DNA of 64,000 nucleotides from Bacillus salacetis (GCF_003581585.1 NZ_QXIR01000003.1:124001-188000), one strand, 5' to 3'. Shown: positions 18,593 to 27,738, counted from the first letter of the stretch. Translations and numbers: made by a program. The notes: generated by a model from the sequence alone, not told the origin.

Positions 18593-19342
18593 CTAGAAAC
18601 CTAGTAAAAGTGATAAATACCAGTTGATGATATTTTCGTAGTAAAAATAAGAAATCAGTGCCCCGGCTGCGATGAACGGTCCGAACGGTATCGGTTTTTT
18701 CCGTTCAAAAATGCCTGCCGCCAGTCCTGCTATGCCTACCATAGCTCCCAGCAAAGTTGCAAGGAAAAAGGAAAGCAGCATTGGTTTGGTGCCAAGTACA
18801 AAGCCAATGAGCGCATAGAGCTTGATGTCGCCCCCGCCCATTCCGCCTTTGCTGACGACCGCAATGAGAAGCAGCAAGGTAAATCCGATGGCTGCACCTG
18901 CCAAAGAATCCCACCATGGGGATAACGGTATGAATACCCTCTCTATTAAAAAAAGCCCCGCAAAAAACAACAGCACTTTATCAGGGATGAGCATGTATTT
19001 GATATCAGAAACAAAGATGATGACAAAAAGCGATACAAGCGTGAGAGCGATAAGCAGTTCCCACTCCCATCCGATAGTCCAATAGGAGAACACAAACAGG
19101 ATCCCTGTTGCACCTTCCACTAAAGGATAAAGAGGAGAAATGCGTTCCCGGCAGCGGGAACACTTTCCTCCTTGGATTAAGTAAGACAAGACCGGAATCA
19201 ATTCCAGCGGTGTCAGTGTATGGCCGCATCCCGGACAGGCGGAACGCGGCTTGACGATCGATTGGTTAACCGGCACTCGAAGGCCGACTACGTTGTAGAA
19301 GGAGCCTAGGAGTAGACCGTATATGACAATGATAATTGCCAT
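18593..19342 (-). CDS. pilD: Prepilin peptidase (PilD/ComC)
   Basis: A 249-residue A24 aspartic peptidase with an N-terminal zinc-binding CPGC...CSRC domain, and catalytic aspartates in SDIKYMLIPD and GGGDIKL. It cleaves prepilin leaders and methylates the new N-terminus. In B. subtilis the equivalent comC stands alone between folC and spoIIB; here it is inside the pilus operon in that same chromosomal position, so it probably also serves ComG pseudopilins. Confidence 0.94.
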   Translation of the reverse strand: MAIIIVIYGLLLGSFYNVVGLRVPVNQSIVKPRSACPGCGHTLTPLELIPVLSYLIQGGKCSRCRERISPLYPLVEGATGILFVFSYWTIGWEWELLIALTLVSLFVIIFVSDIKYMLIPDKVLLFFAGLFLIERVFIPLSPWWDSLAGAAIGFTLLLLIAVVSKGGMGGGDIKLYALIGFVLGTKPMLLSFFLATLLGAMVGIAGLAAGIFERKKPIPFGPFIAAGALISYFYYENIINWYLSLLLGF

Positions 19343-19348
19343 AGTCTA

Positions 19349-19858
19349 TTACTCTTCTTTTGTTGTTGTTCCGTCTGCTCCAGTTGCTGCAGTAAATGTA
19401 GCTTTTAAACTTACACCTTTCCGAGTTAAATTATCAGGATTTTTAGTAACAAAATATCCAGGTGTTCCATTAGCGTTATTTGTAAGAGTTGCTACATAAG
19501 TATAATTCCCAGATGCAGTTTTTGTTACAGTTACACTACTTCCAGCTTCGTTATATTCGCCATCGGAAGGGTTGTCAACAGGCTCCAAATAACCATTATC
19601 TATAAGTGTTTCTAATGAGATAGTTGCAGTATCATTAGTTCCAAATGTAGCTTCTCCAGCACTTACTGCCAACCTTGCACCACTAACCATCTGCTGAGCG
19701 TTCGCAATATGCGCATCCTTCTTAGAGTTATTAATAAGTCCACCAATACTAGGTATAGCAATCGCAGCGATGATTCCAAGGATAACGACAACAGCAAGCA
19801 ATTCGATGAGGGTCAAGCCTCGTTGGTCTTTCATTTTTTGACCGATTTTCTTAAACAT
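19349..19858 (-). CDS. pilA: Major type IV pilin
   Basis: A 169-residue pilin: leader MFKKIGQKMKDQRG then LTLIELLAVVVILGIIAAIAIPSI, with Glu at +5. The variable C-terminal domain is rich in Thr, Ala, Gly and Asn, lacks cysteines and ends in TTTKEE. It has its own promoter and a strong AGGAGGT, as expected of an abundant subunit. The mature domain is visibly richer in A and T than the flanking pil genes. Calling it the major pilin rests on position and promoter. Confidence 0.87.
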   Translation of the reverse strand: MFKKIGQKMKDQRGLTLIELLAVVVILGIIAAIAIPSIGGLINNSKKDAHIANAQQMVSGARLAVSAGEATFGTNDTATISLETLIDNGYLEPVDNPSDGEYNEAGSSVTVTKTASGNYTYVATLTNNANGTPGYFVTKNPDNLTRKGVSLKATFTAATGADGTTTKEE

Positions 19859-19912
19859 TTCCGTACCTCCTATAAGTCTTTTTAATTAGGTAATTAGTAA
19901 TTACTAAGTTTA

Positions 19913-19940
19913 ATTATACATGACAATTTTGTCGTGAAAA
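19913..19940 (-). promoter_or_regulatory. Internal promoter of pilA with overlapping dyad
   Basis: A consensus TATAAT (19913-19918) lies 55 bp before the pilA start in a 114-bp gap after pilC. A dyad GACAA-AA-TTGTC (19922-19933) occupies the spacer, where a regulator could bind. The -35 region is poor. Confidence 0.5.
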
Positions 19941-19972
19941 GTAGGTAACTGTAAAAATTTTAAAGAAATTGT

Positions 19973-21184
19973 TTAATAACCTTGAACATTGTTGAAAATC
20001 TCGAACATCGGCACCATGATCGACGTGACGATAGTCCCTACGAGTGCTGCAAGAAAGACGATCATCAGCGGCTCGATGAGGGATTTCAGCCGGTCCGTGC
20101 TGTTTTCCACTTCTTTTTCGTAGAAATCGGCAACTTTACCGAGCATGGAATCGAGTGATCCGGTTGTTTCCCCGATGGCGATCATCTGTGTGACAAGCGG
20201 CGGGAAAGCCCAGTGCTTCTTCATCGGTTCCGTCAAAGAAGTCCCTTTTTCCAATGAATCCCTGGAATGGCGGAGGACCCGTGCGATGACTTCATTTTCA
20301 ACTACCTTCTCCACGATGGCGAGCGCCTGCAGAATGGGAACCGAACTGGAGAATAAAGAACTTAGCGTCCGGGTCATCCTTGCCAAGGCGGCTTTTTGAA
20401 TCATGCTTCCGAAGATGGGCATGCGCAGCATGGCATAGTCGAAATAGTATTTCGTCCTGCTGTTCTTTTTCAGCACCATGATCCCTGCTGCAATCGCAGC
20501 CATTCCTGCTGTCACAAGGTACCAGTACTTCTGCATGAATTCACTTGAACCCAGGACGAACTTGGTGATGGCAGGCAGTTCGCCGCCAAAATCAGCCAGC
20601 ATGGTGACAAACGTAGGGACGACAGCCACAAGCAGGAAAATGACAACAGCTATGGCAATCACGCCGACCACGGCTGGGTAGGCAAGGGCGGAAACGATTT
20701 TCTGCCTTGTCATATGCTGTTTCTCATAATGCGTGGCCAGACTTTCAAGCGTTTCATCCAGGCTCCCGGATGCTTCCCCCGCCCTGATCATGTTGATCAG
20801 CATAGGTTCGAAAATCCGGCGGTGTTTAGCCAGGGCATCCGACAAGGGATTTCCATCCTTCAGTTCCATCTGCACCTCGCCCAGCGCTCTGCCAAGCGGC
20901 TTGCTCTGCGTCTGGGAAGACAGAATATCCGTTGCATCGACCACAGTGACTCCTGCCTGGAGGAGCGTCGCGAATTGTCTCAGGAAGATGACCATATGCT
21001 GCAATTTCACCGGGTTGCCAATGGCAATGTCCTTTGTCAGAAGGGTTTCCGGCACTTCATTCATTTCGATCACCCTGATGCCCTGGTTCTTGAGCTTCAG
21101 CATGGCTTCTCTTGTAGAGGCTGCTGTCAATACACCCGACTTCTTCCCTGTCCGTCCTCGGCCTGTATATTTAAATCGCGCCAT
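19973..21184 (-). CDS. pilC: Type II/IV secretion platform protein PilC
   Basis: A 403-residue polytopic protein with two repeats of the GspF domain (around 70-190 and 270-390) and three transmembrane helices. MIRAGEASGSLDETLESLATHYEKQ and MIAIGETTGSLDSMLGKVADFYE are the paired signatures. It is the inner-membrane platform that the PilB and PilT motors turn. The start overlaps the pilT stop by one base. Confidence 0.94.
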   Translation of the reverse strand: MARFKYTGRGRTGKKSGVLTAASTREAMLKLKNQGIRVIEMNEVPETLLTKDIAIGNPVKLQHMVIFLRQFATLLQAGVTVVDATDILSSQTQSKPLGRALGEVQMELKDGNPLSDALAKHRRIFEPMLINMIRAGEASGSLDETLESLATHYEKQHMTRQKIVSALAYPAVVGVIAIAVVIFLLVAVVPTFVTMLADFGGELPAITKFVLGSSEFMQKYWYLVTAGMAAIAAGIMVLKKNSRTKYYFDYAMLRMPIFGSMIQKAALARMTRTLSSLFSSSVPILQALAIVEKVVENEVIARVLRHSRDSLEKGTSLTEPMKKHWAFPPLVTQMIAIGETTGSLDSMLGKVADFYEKEVENSTDRLKSLIEPLMIVFLAALVGTIVTSIMVPMFEIFNNVQGY

Positions 21185-22227
21185 TATGTCGTCTGCTCCG
21201 TCTCTATATAAGGAAAGGCGGATTCACGGGAAATGACTCCTGATTCATATAAGTTCTTGATACTTGAAGACATAAGATGCATCCCCATTCCTTTTGATGT
21301 TTGCAGAATGTTATCGATTTGATGGACCTTTTCGGAACGGATCAGGTTGGCGATGGCCGGATTATTGACGAGCAGTTCAGTCGCTGCTTTCCTGCCTTTC
21401 TTATCAACTGTAGGGAACAGCCTCTGCGAAAGGATGGCCACCAGGACCGATGCAAGTTGGATCCGGACCTGCGACTGCTGTTCCGGTGGAAAAACATCCA
21501 CAATCCGTTCAATGGTTGCTGCCGCACTCGATGTATGCAGCGTAGCAAAGACAAGATGGCCGGTTTCGGCGGCTGTTATCGCCGTGTGAATCGTTTCAAG
21601 GTCCCGCATTTCCCCCACAAGGATGATATCTGGATCCTGGCGCAGCGCACTGCGCAGGCCCCTTGAAAAGTTTTTGGTATCAAAGCCGACTTCACGCTGG
21701 TCAATGATGCTGCCGCCATGTTTATGGAGATATTCAATCGGATCTTCCAGGGTGATGACATGCTTTCTCATCGTCCTGTTGATATGGTCGATCATCGAAG
21801 CGAGCGTGGTGGACTTTCCGCTTCCAGTCGGTCCTGTTACAAGTACAAGTCCTTGCGGTTTATCAGTGATCCTTTTTAAAACCGGCGGAAGTCCCAGGTC
21901 ATCAATGGTGGGAATGCTCGTTGGGACGATACGGATTGCAAGGGAAGTACAGGATCGCTGCTGGTACGCATTGATCCTGAAACGGGAAATCCCCGGTATC
22001 CCATACGAGAAATCAAGCTCCCCCTGCTCAAGGAAAGTATTCCAAAGGTCCTGGGGGATGATGGATTTCGCCATGCCTTCTGTATCCTCCGGTTTCAGGA
22101 TTTCTTTTCCGTACCTCTTCAAGTCTCCATGAAGACGGAAGACCGGCGGAGCCCCGACCGTCAAGTGAATGTCGGAAGCTTTCAACTCGTATGCTGCACG
22201 AAGTAAATAATCGATTTTTTCTTTCAT
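21184..22227 (-). CDS. pilT: Pilus retraction ATPase PilT
   Basis: A 347-residue hexameric ATPase. Walker A GPTGSGKSTT, Asp box, Walker B ILVGEMRD, His box HTSSAAATIERIVDVFP and the C-terminal AIANLIR motif that separates PilT from PilB are all present. It depolymerises pili, so twitching or DNA uptake by retraction is predicted. ATG at 22227 follows AGGTGAT; GTG at 22236 is part of that ribosome site. Confidence 0.95.
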   Translation of the reverse strand: MKEKIDYLLRAAYELKASDIHLTVGAPPVFRLHGDLKRYGKEILKPEDTEGMAKSIIPQDLWNTFLEQGELDFSYGIPGISRFRINAYQQRSCTSLAIRIVPTSIPTIDDLGLPPVLKRITDKPQGLVLVTGPTGSGKSTTLASMIDHINRTMRKHVITLEDPIEYLHKHGGSIIDQREVGFDTKNFSRGLRSALRQDPDIILVGEMRDLETIHTAITAAETGHLVFATLHTSSAAATIERIVDVFPPEQQSQVRIQLASVLVAILSQRLFPTVDKKGRKAATELLVNNPAIANLIRSEKVHQIDNILQTSKGMGMHLMSSSIKNLYESGVISRESAFPYIETEQTT

Positions 22228-22236
22228 TGCTATCAC

Positions 22237-23898
22237 CTATTCCGAAATGGCTACACGAAGAATTTCTTCGGTTGTTGTCAAACCTTGTTTCACTTTCAAT
22301 AGTCCATCATCAACAAGGAAAATGGTTTTGTTCTTTACGGCGTGTTCACGCAGTTTTGAAAACGCCTCGCCATTCAATATCACTTTCTTCATATCATCAT
22401 TCATAACGAGGACTTCATGGATCGCCAAACGGCCTTTGTATCCTGTCATGTTGCAGGATGAGCAGCCTTCCCCGCGCATGATTTTATCGATCTTCATGCC
22501 CCTCTTCGCGAAGATTTCCACTTCCCGTTTGCTCGGCTCATGCTCCCTGCCGCAGTCCCTGCATACTTTCCGTACAAGCCGCTGAGCCACGATTCCACTT
22601 AATGAGGAAGCAACAAGGAAGGGCTCAACCCCCATATCAAGAAGCCTTGTTACCGTTCCAAGTGAATCATTTGTATGGATGGTGCTTAGAACAAGATGCC
22701 CTGTCAAGGAAGCACGTATGGCGACTTCGACTGTTTCCTTATCCCGGATTTCCCCGACCATGATGATATTGGGATCTTGTCGGAGTATTGCCCGCAGGCC
22801 TTTGGCAAAGGTCAGGCCGACATTGGGATTGACACCGATCTGGTTGATGCCTTCCAGCTGATACTCAACCGGGTCTTCCACGGTGATGATATTCACTTCT
22901 TCGCTGTTCAAATGATTTAACGCGGCATACAAAGTCGATGATTTACCAGAACCGGTCGGACCGGTAATCAGGACAATTCCTGTCGGCTGCTGAATCATAT
23001 CCATGAACCGCTTGAAATTGAGCTTATTAAATCCCAGCTGTTTGATATCATTCAGTGCGGAGCTTAAATCAAGTATCCGCATAACGACCTTTTCACCAAA
23101 AACAGTCGGCAGGGTGGAAACACGCAAATCGACCGGTCTGTAGTCGACGTTCGTCTTGATCCTGCCGTCCTGGGGAACCCTGAACTCGGTTATATCAAGA
23201 TTGGCCATGATTTTGATCCTTGCAATCAGCATGCTCTGCATGTGCTTCGGCAGATTGCGCTCGGTTCTCAGCACACCATCGATACGGTAACGGATGGACA
23301 CCTTTGTCTCCTGAGGGTCGATATGTATATCGCTGGCCTTCTGGGTGACGGCATTGGAAAGGATCTGGTTAACCAGTTTTACGATCGGTGAATCCTGATC
23401 GACGATCGTCTGCTCTTCAATCGTGCTTTTTTCAGGCTTCTCATTGACAAGCTCTTCAAAGCCCTCTTCAGTGTCATAATACTTTGTGACCGCACGCAGG
23501 ATATCATCCTTCGTCGCTATCGCGGTTTCGATCTGGAAACCGGTTGACAGCCTCAAGTCTTCTATCGCATAGAAATCCATCGGGTCAGACATGGCCACAT
23601 ACAGCTTCTCTCCCTCTTTTTTCAAAGGAATCATCAAGTTGCGCTTGGCTTCTTCCTTTGGTATCAGATGGAAAAGGTTTGTATCAAAAGGATAGCGGTA
23701 TAAGCTGACATGCGGGATCCCCAGCTGGAATTCAAGCACTTCGATCAGCTGCTGCTCAGTGATATATCCCTTTTGCAGCAATGCGTCACCCAGTTTCTGT
23801 CCTTTTTCTTTTTCCTGCAGGGCCATATTAAGTTTTTCTTCCGATATAAGGCCCGCTTCCACAAGAAGATCCCCGAGCCTTTTTCTGGTCTGAACCAT
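22237..23898 (-). CDS. pilB: Pilus extension ATPase PilB
   Basis: A 553-residue ATPase. Residues ~7-60 form two tandem RLGxxLxxxGxIxxxxLxxxL motifs (RLGDLLVEAGLIS..., KLGDALLQKGYIT...), the MshEN type that binds cyclic-di-GMP in MshE and some PilB proteins. The motor domain follows with Walker A GPTGSGKSS, Walker B IIMVGEIRD and a CRDC...CSSC zinc site. Two consensus positions differ: the final Gln of the first motif is Lys and the first Arg of the second is Lys. Confidence 0.95.
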   Translation of the reverse strand: MVQTRKRLGDLLVEAGLISEEKLNMALQEKEKGQKLGDALLQKGYITEQQLIEVLEFQLGIPHVSLYRYPFDTNLFHLIPKEEAKRNLMIPLKKEGEKLYVAMSDPMDFYAIEDLRLSTGFQIETAIATKDDILRAVTKYYDTEEGFEELVNEKPEKSTIEEQTIVDQDSPIVKLVNQILSNAVTQKASDIHIDPQETKVSIRYRIDGVLRTERNLPKHMQSMLIARIKIMANLDITEFRVPQDGRIKTNVDYRPVDLRVSTLPTVFGEKVVMRILDLSSALNDIKQLGFNKLNFKRFMDMIQQPTGIVLITGPTGSGKSSTLYAALNHLNSEEVNIITVEDPVEYQLEGINQIGVNPNVGLTFAKGLRAILRQDPNIIMVGEIRDKETVEVAIRASLTGHLVLSTIHTNDSLGTVTRLLDMGVEPFLVASSLSGIVAQRLVRKVCRDCGREHEPSKREVEIFAKRGMKIDKIMRGEGCSSCNMTGYKGRLAIHEVLVMNDDMKKVILNGEAFSKLREHAVKNKTIFLVDDGLLKVKQGLTTTEEILRVAISE

Positions 23899-23924
23899 AC
23901 AATCACCAGCTTATCCTTTATAAT

Positions 23925-25301
23925 TTACTTGATCTTTTGCTTATCGTTTGGAGCCTTTGGAGAGGCATCTCCACGCACTGAATCAGCCGTGTTATCTGTG
24001 CTTTCTGTGTCATCGGCCGTGCCGCCTGCTCCGCTAGTGCTGCTGTCGCCGCTTCCGGATGCCGGCTGTGGCGGTCCACTGGTCCCTTCCGGATCCGCAC
24101 CTTCTGTATCAGGATCAGGAAGCGGGGCATCCACAATATCCGTTTCTTTTACATCTTTCGGAGCCTCTTCCAAACTATGAATTTCGATTCTGTGCACTGG
24201 TGGATAAAAATCCTCAGCTATGAGTTTCTCTTCCATTACGTCTCCGTTTCCACCTATGCTCTGCCGGAATACTTTAATCAGGATCCCTTTACTGCCTTCT
24301 TCCTGTACACGGACGACATTCTTCTCGATGAACGGGTTGTATTGGACGATTTTCTTAGGAGGGAATTCTTCCTTATCTTTCAATGAAACTTTATAATCCG
24401 TCGCTAATGGGAACCCGACCAGCTTTCCGTAGATTTGGTCATTCATCAGCTCCAATTGGATCATGTAATCTGCATTGTTGGGGTTAGCGAAGATGAAGTC
24501 AAGATTACTCCCCGCATCCGTTTTTGCCTCATAACCCAGTTCAACCTCTTTTGGCAGTTCAGGACTCGTATTGCGTTCAATGATCGTAAAGTTGGTTTGC
24601 AGGATAAGTTTATATAATAGCGATGTTACCTGGCTGAGGTCTTCATCAGCCGAAAAACCGTTCTCTTCCAAGTGGCGAAGGAAGGAGAAGTCGGTCCCCT
24701 GCTTCACTGCGATCTCAGGAAAGGTTTCTATGAATCTCTTAACTTCAGGGGTGACGGTTATCTTTCCTGAGAGGGCTTCTGCTGCAACTTCCTCTACACT
24801 TCCTTTTGGAAAGTAATCACTTAAAGAAATGACGGCACTGCCGGGAAGCATGGAAACCTGGCTGATCAAGTCTTCCTGAAATGCGGCAGTGTCCATCTCA
24901 TCCGCCTTCAAATCAGGAAAAGCAGCCTTCATTCCCTCCATTACTGAATCTATATCAATGGATACAGCCAAAGGATTCGGCCCTCCCTCATTGACACTCT
25001 GTAAGCTTTGATTCAGGTCGATATGGATAGCTGACAAATCAATAAGTGCCTCTTTCCCTGATAGTTCAGCTGTTATTTCCGCTGAAGCTTTCCAGTCGGC
25101 AGCAGCCTGTGCCAGGGCTTCTTTCGCTTCCGGTTCCGGCTGTCCACCGATATTGATGGAAGCTACCATTGTGGAAGGTTTAATCACCGCAGATTCTGTG
25201 AATTTTTCTAATGCAAAAGATCCTGCATGGGAGAAACCAAATATGAACACGGTGGCAGAGAGCAATGGGATAAATACTTTCGTGAATGGCTTGTCCTCCA
25301 T
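23925..25301 (-). CDS. Exported protein with VanW/G5-like region
   Basis: A 458-residue protein with one N-terminal hydrophobic segment (~9-30, uncleaved or signal) and a long extracytoplasmic part. The C-terminal third (GYEAKTDAGSNLDFIFANP..., then a stretch like a G5 domain) recalls VanW-family proteins, but the match is weak. It ends in a low-complexity Pro/Gly/Ser/Asp tail. ATG at 25301 has GGGAG eight bases upstream. Located between the PRC-barrel gene and pilB with close spacing, so probably a pilus-operon envelope factor. Function unknown. Confidence 0.7.
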   Translation of the reverse strand: MEDKPFTKVFIPLLSATVFIFGFSHAGSFALEKFTESAVIKPSTMVASINIGGQPEPEAKEALAQAAADWKASAEITAELSGKEALIDLSAIHIDLNQSLQSVNEGGPNPLAVSIDIDSVMEGMKAAFPDLKADEMDTAAFQEDLISQVSMLPGSAVISLSDYFPKGSVEEVAAEALSGKITVTPEVKRFIETFPEIAVKQGTDFSFLRHLEENGFSADEDLSQVTSLLYKLILQTNFTIIERNTSPELPKEVELGYEAKTDAGSNLDFIFANPNNADYMIQLELMNDQIYGKLVGFPLATDYKVSLKDKEEFPPKKIVQYNPFIEKNVVRVQEEGSKGILIKVFRQSIGGNGDVMEEKLIAEDFYPPVHRIEIHSLEEAPKDVKETDIVDAPLPDPDTEGADPEGTSGPPQPASGSGDSSTSGAGGTADDTESTDNTADSVRGDASPKAPNDKQKIK

Positions 25302-25320
25302 GTGAAATGCTCCCTTCACC

Positions 25321-26058
25321 TTATCCTTGTGTATTCATTGTCAATTCCACAAATACGGATGGTCCCTCGTTTTGTGCTTTGGCAATATCAGCAGCAGTCA
25401 GGATGGTCCCGTCAGCGATCAAGGTCTCACCTGATATACCGGCGATATCTTTTGTCACCCGCTTGCCTTTTAACAGCTCAGCCTGTTTATTCTTGATGTT
25501 TTCCAGGTCATTCGGCGCCGTTTCTTCAAATTCTGCATTTTCCAGCGGCTTGCTTTCAGATAGAAGATCATCCACTGATTCAATGAAGTGATTCATCGCG
25601 TCTTCCTGCACAACCAGGATATCTTTTCCGTATGTCAGGATCTGACCGGATTTCAGGATTTTTTCATCTTCCTTCACAGCAACAAGGATACCCATGATGT
25701 TGCCTGTTTCATCATCCACATAGTATTCCTTCGCCTCGCCGATCAATTGGCCTTTCCTTGACATGACCTTCGTGTCATTGATTCTGATTTTTTTGTTTAC
25801 CAGGGCATTGGCAATCGGAATTTCATTCAAGTCGATGACTGCGTTGCCGTTCTCCACAGTGACTGCATACTCACCGATACCGATTACTTTTTTGAATGGA
25901 ATGGCTTTGACACTCACTTGCCAGTCTTCATGTTCGATTGTCAAAAAGTCCACTGACCCCTTTTCCGGATTTACTACAAGAGATTTCACACTTCCAATTT
26001 CCACTCCATCGTTAATGCTGATGATCGGCAACCCTACAATTTCAGTACTTTTTTTCAT
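25321..26058 (-). CDS. Tandem PRC-barrel domain protein
   Basis: A 245-residue soluble protein with two PRC-barrel-like halves: IVGLPIISINDGVEIGSVKSLVVNPEKG and VMSRKGQLIGEAKEYYVDDETGNIMG. PRC barrels occur in RNA-processing and photosynthetic assembly proteins; no catalytic residues are expected. ATG at 26058 follows AGGTG. Its place among the pilus genes is suggestive, but its job is unknown. Confidence 0.75.
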   Translation of the reverse strand: MKKSTEIVGLPIISINDGVEIGSVKSLVVNPEKGSVDFLTIEHEDWQVSVKAIPFKKVIGIGEYAVTVENGNAVIDLNEIPIANALVNKKIRINDTKVMSRKGQLIGEAKEYYVDDETGNIMGILVAVKEDEKILKSGQILTYGKDILVVQEDAMNHFIESVDDLLSESKPLENAEFEETAPNDLENIKNKQAELLKGKRVTKDIAGISGETLIADGTILTAADIAKAQNEGPSVFVELTMNTQG

Positions 26059-26067
26059 AACTTGCAC

Positions 26068-27624
26068 CTATTCCCTTCCGTGTTTCATTTGTTGTTTGAT
26101 AATGTTCTTCCAAGCAATTTCTTTATAATCATTCAATTCACTTTTAAGGACAGGATAAGAAATGAATCTTTCCTCTATCTCATCGATAAATAACTTCAGT
26201 TTCTTATATTCCTTAGATTCGTGGTACCGCTGAATCAACTGTTGGGCGAGAACATAAAAATCGCGGTCATGCATTTCCGGATGCATATACTGTCCTGCCA
26301 GCGATTCAAATTCTTCCAAAGAAAGTCTATGTCTATAAAAATCCAGTTCCTCGACGATTGTATGGATCACCCTCGTCTGCAACTGGGAATGTATCGCTGG
26401 TGTGTCACCAGGCAGTTCAACGGATAAGGATTCCGGATCCGGGTCAATTTCTGTTTCAACTTCTGGTTCTGGCTCCAGGTCTTGTCCCGGCTCTTGTTCT
26501 TGTTCTTGTTCTTGTTCTTGTTCTTGTTCTTGTTCTTGTTCTTGTTCTTGTTCTTGTTCTTGTTCTTGTTCTTGTTCTTGTTCTTGTTCTTGTTCTTGCT
26601 CTTGTCCCAGGTCCTCTTCCAGTCCTGCTTCAGACATTTTCACAGCTTCAGTTTCAGCTGAAAATCCTTCTTGTTCAGTAAGATCTGTTCCTGGTGTTTC
26701 TTCCTCTATATCGGCATAATGATCATCGACTTTTACTTCAGAAGAATCATCATCGGCATCAGTTACTAAAAACTCGATTTCCTGATTCGTCAGCTCAATC
26801 GGCTGCAATTCATCCCCATTATCAATGGATTGTTCAACTGCAGGGTCTTCTTCAAGGGAGCCTGGTTCTTCGTCAGCTTGATGAATCATCAATTCAATTT
26901 CACTGAGTGTCTCCATATCTTCATCAGTATCTCCATTGCCAGGGTCTTCGGGAATATCGGGTTCTTCAAGCTCACCTTCAGGATCAGGAACTGCAGCGTC
27001 TAATTCCAATTTATGTATTGACTCAGAATCATCCTGGCCTTCCTGTTGAATCAGCCACTCGATTTCACTCAGATCTCCATCCGCCTTGTCTTCCACGAGT
27101 GTATCCTCCGGCAGTTCCAGCAAATCTGGTTCCTCAATTTCATCCTGGATTTCCACTTGCTCTTCTATCGCTTTGTCTTTATCATCAATCTCCAAAACAT
27201 CCATTATCTCTTCCAGATCATCAAGCTGAATTGGTTCTTCAGGAGTGCCTTCGCCGGCTTCCATCCCTTCTTCCGAAGCTGATTCAGCCAATGTTGAGTC
27301 ATCTTCCACAGCAGGAAAAAGGATTTCCTCTGATTCTCCACGTGTTGCCTCAGAAGTGCCTTCAACCTGTACCCCGGCATCTGCCATGAGCTGCGGACCA
27401 AAACGATTTCCTATCATTAAAGAGGAAACAATTACTAAAATGAATAAAATAATGGCAACCATCCAAAGTGAATACTGGTTCAATGCAAGCAGGCCCATCA
27501 GAGAGATAAGCAGTCCGCCGGCGGCTATCCATACCTTCCCTTTCCTTGTCATTCCCCCGGGCAGGAAATACAGCACAGGCAAAAGGACCGCGAACGCTAT
27601 CAAGGCAAAAATATATTCCCCCAT
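26068..27624 (-). CDS. Membrane protein with acidic low-complexity region and (Gln-Glu)n tract
   Basis: A 518-residue protein, first gene of the pilus operon. Two or three transmembrane helices (residues ~1-75) lead into a ~330-residue strongly acidic region that contains about 19 Gln-Glu dipeptides encoded by a perfect 6-bp microsatellite. A C-terminal helical domain (from about residue 415, RVIHTIVEELDFYRHRL...) looks folded and may be the functional part. Start ATG has GGGAGTGGGAGA upstream. I do not recognise the family. Confidence 0.75.
   Translation of the reverse strand: MGEYIFALIAFAVLLPVLYFLPGGMTRKGKVWIAAGGLLISLMGLLALNQYSLWMVAIILFILVIVSSLMIGNRFGPQLMADAGVQVEGTSEATRGESEEILFPAVEDDSTLAESASEEGMEAGEGTPEEPIQLDDLEEIMDVLEIDDKDKAIEEQVEIQDEIEEPDLLELPEDTLVEDKADGDLSEIEWLIQQEGQDDSESIHKLELDAAVPDPEGELEEPDIPEDPGNGDTDEDMETLSEIELMIHQADEEPGSLEEDPAVEQSIDNGDELQPIELTNQEIEFLVTDADDDSSEVKVDDHYADIEEETPGTDLTEQEGFSAETEAVKMSEAGLEEDLGQEQEQEQEQEQEQEQEQEQEQEQEQEQEQEQEQEQEQEPGQDLEPEPEVETEIDPDPESLSVELPGDTPAIHSQLQTRVIHTIVEELDFYRHRLSLEEFESLAGQYMHPEMHDRDFYVLAQQLIQRYHESKEYKKLKLFIDEIEERFISYPVLKSELNDYKEIAWKNIIKQQMKHGRE
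26491..26604. repeat. Hexanucleotide microsatellite, 19 units
   Basis: Nineteen uninterrupted copies of TTCTTG (first and last CTCTTG) encode the Gln-Glu tract in the minus-strand gene. Slippage would change length in two-residue steps without a frameshift. Confidence 0.95.
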
Positions 27625-27701
27625 TCTCCCACTCCCTTCATCATGTATTAAAATTCTATGAATTTAGTACTACTTCTACATTATTCGACTCTTAGATATT
27701 G

Positions 27702-27707
27702 TATAAT
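27702..27707 (+). promoter_or_regulatory. Candidate -10 box for the minor prepilin operon
   Basis: TATAAT in TTGTATAATAAAC, 32 bp before the first plus-strand prepilin start. No convincing -35 was found, so the call is tentative. The 114-bp gap must also hold the divergent promoter of the pilus operon. Confidence 0.4.
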
Positions 27708-27738
27708 AAACTTAGGTATTTTGAAAGAAGGTGACGGA

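Noticed and set aside
26358..26719. Plus-strand frames rich in Leu-Val or Ser-Cys repeats
   Set aside because: Antisense shadows of the hexanucleotide tract in the minus-strand gene.
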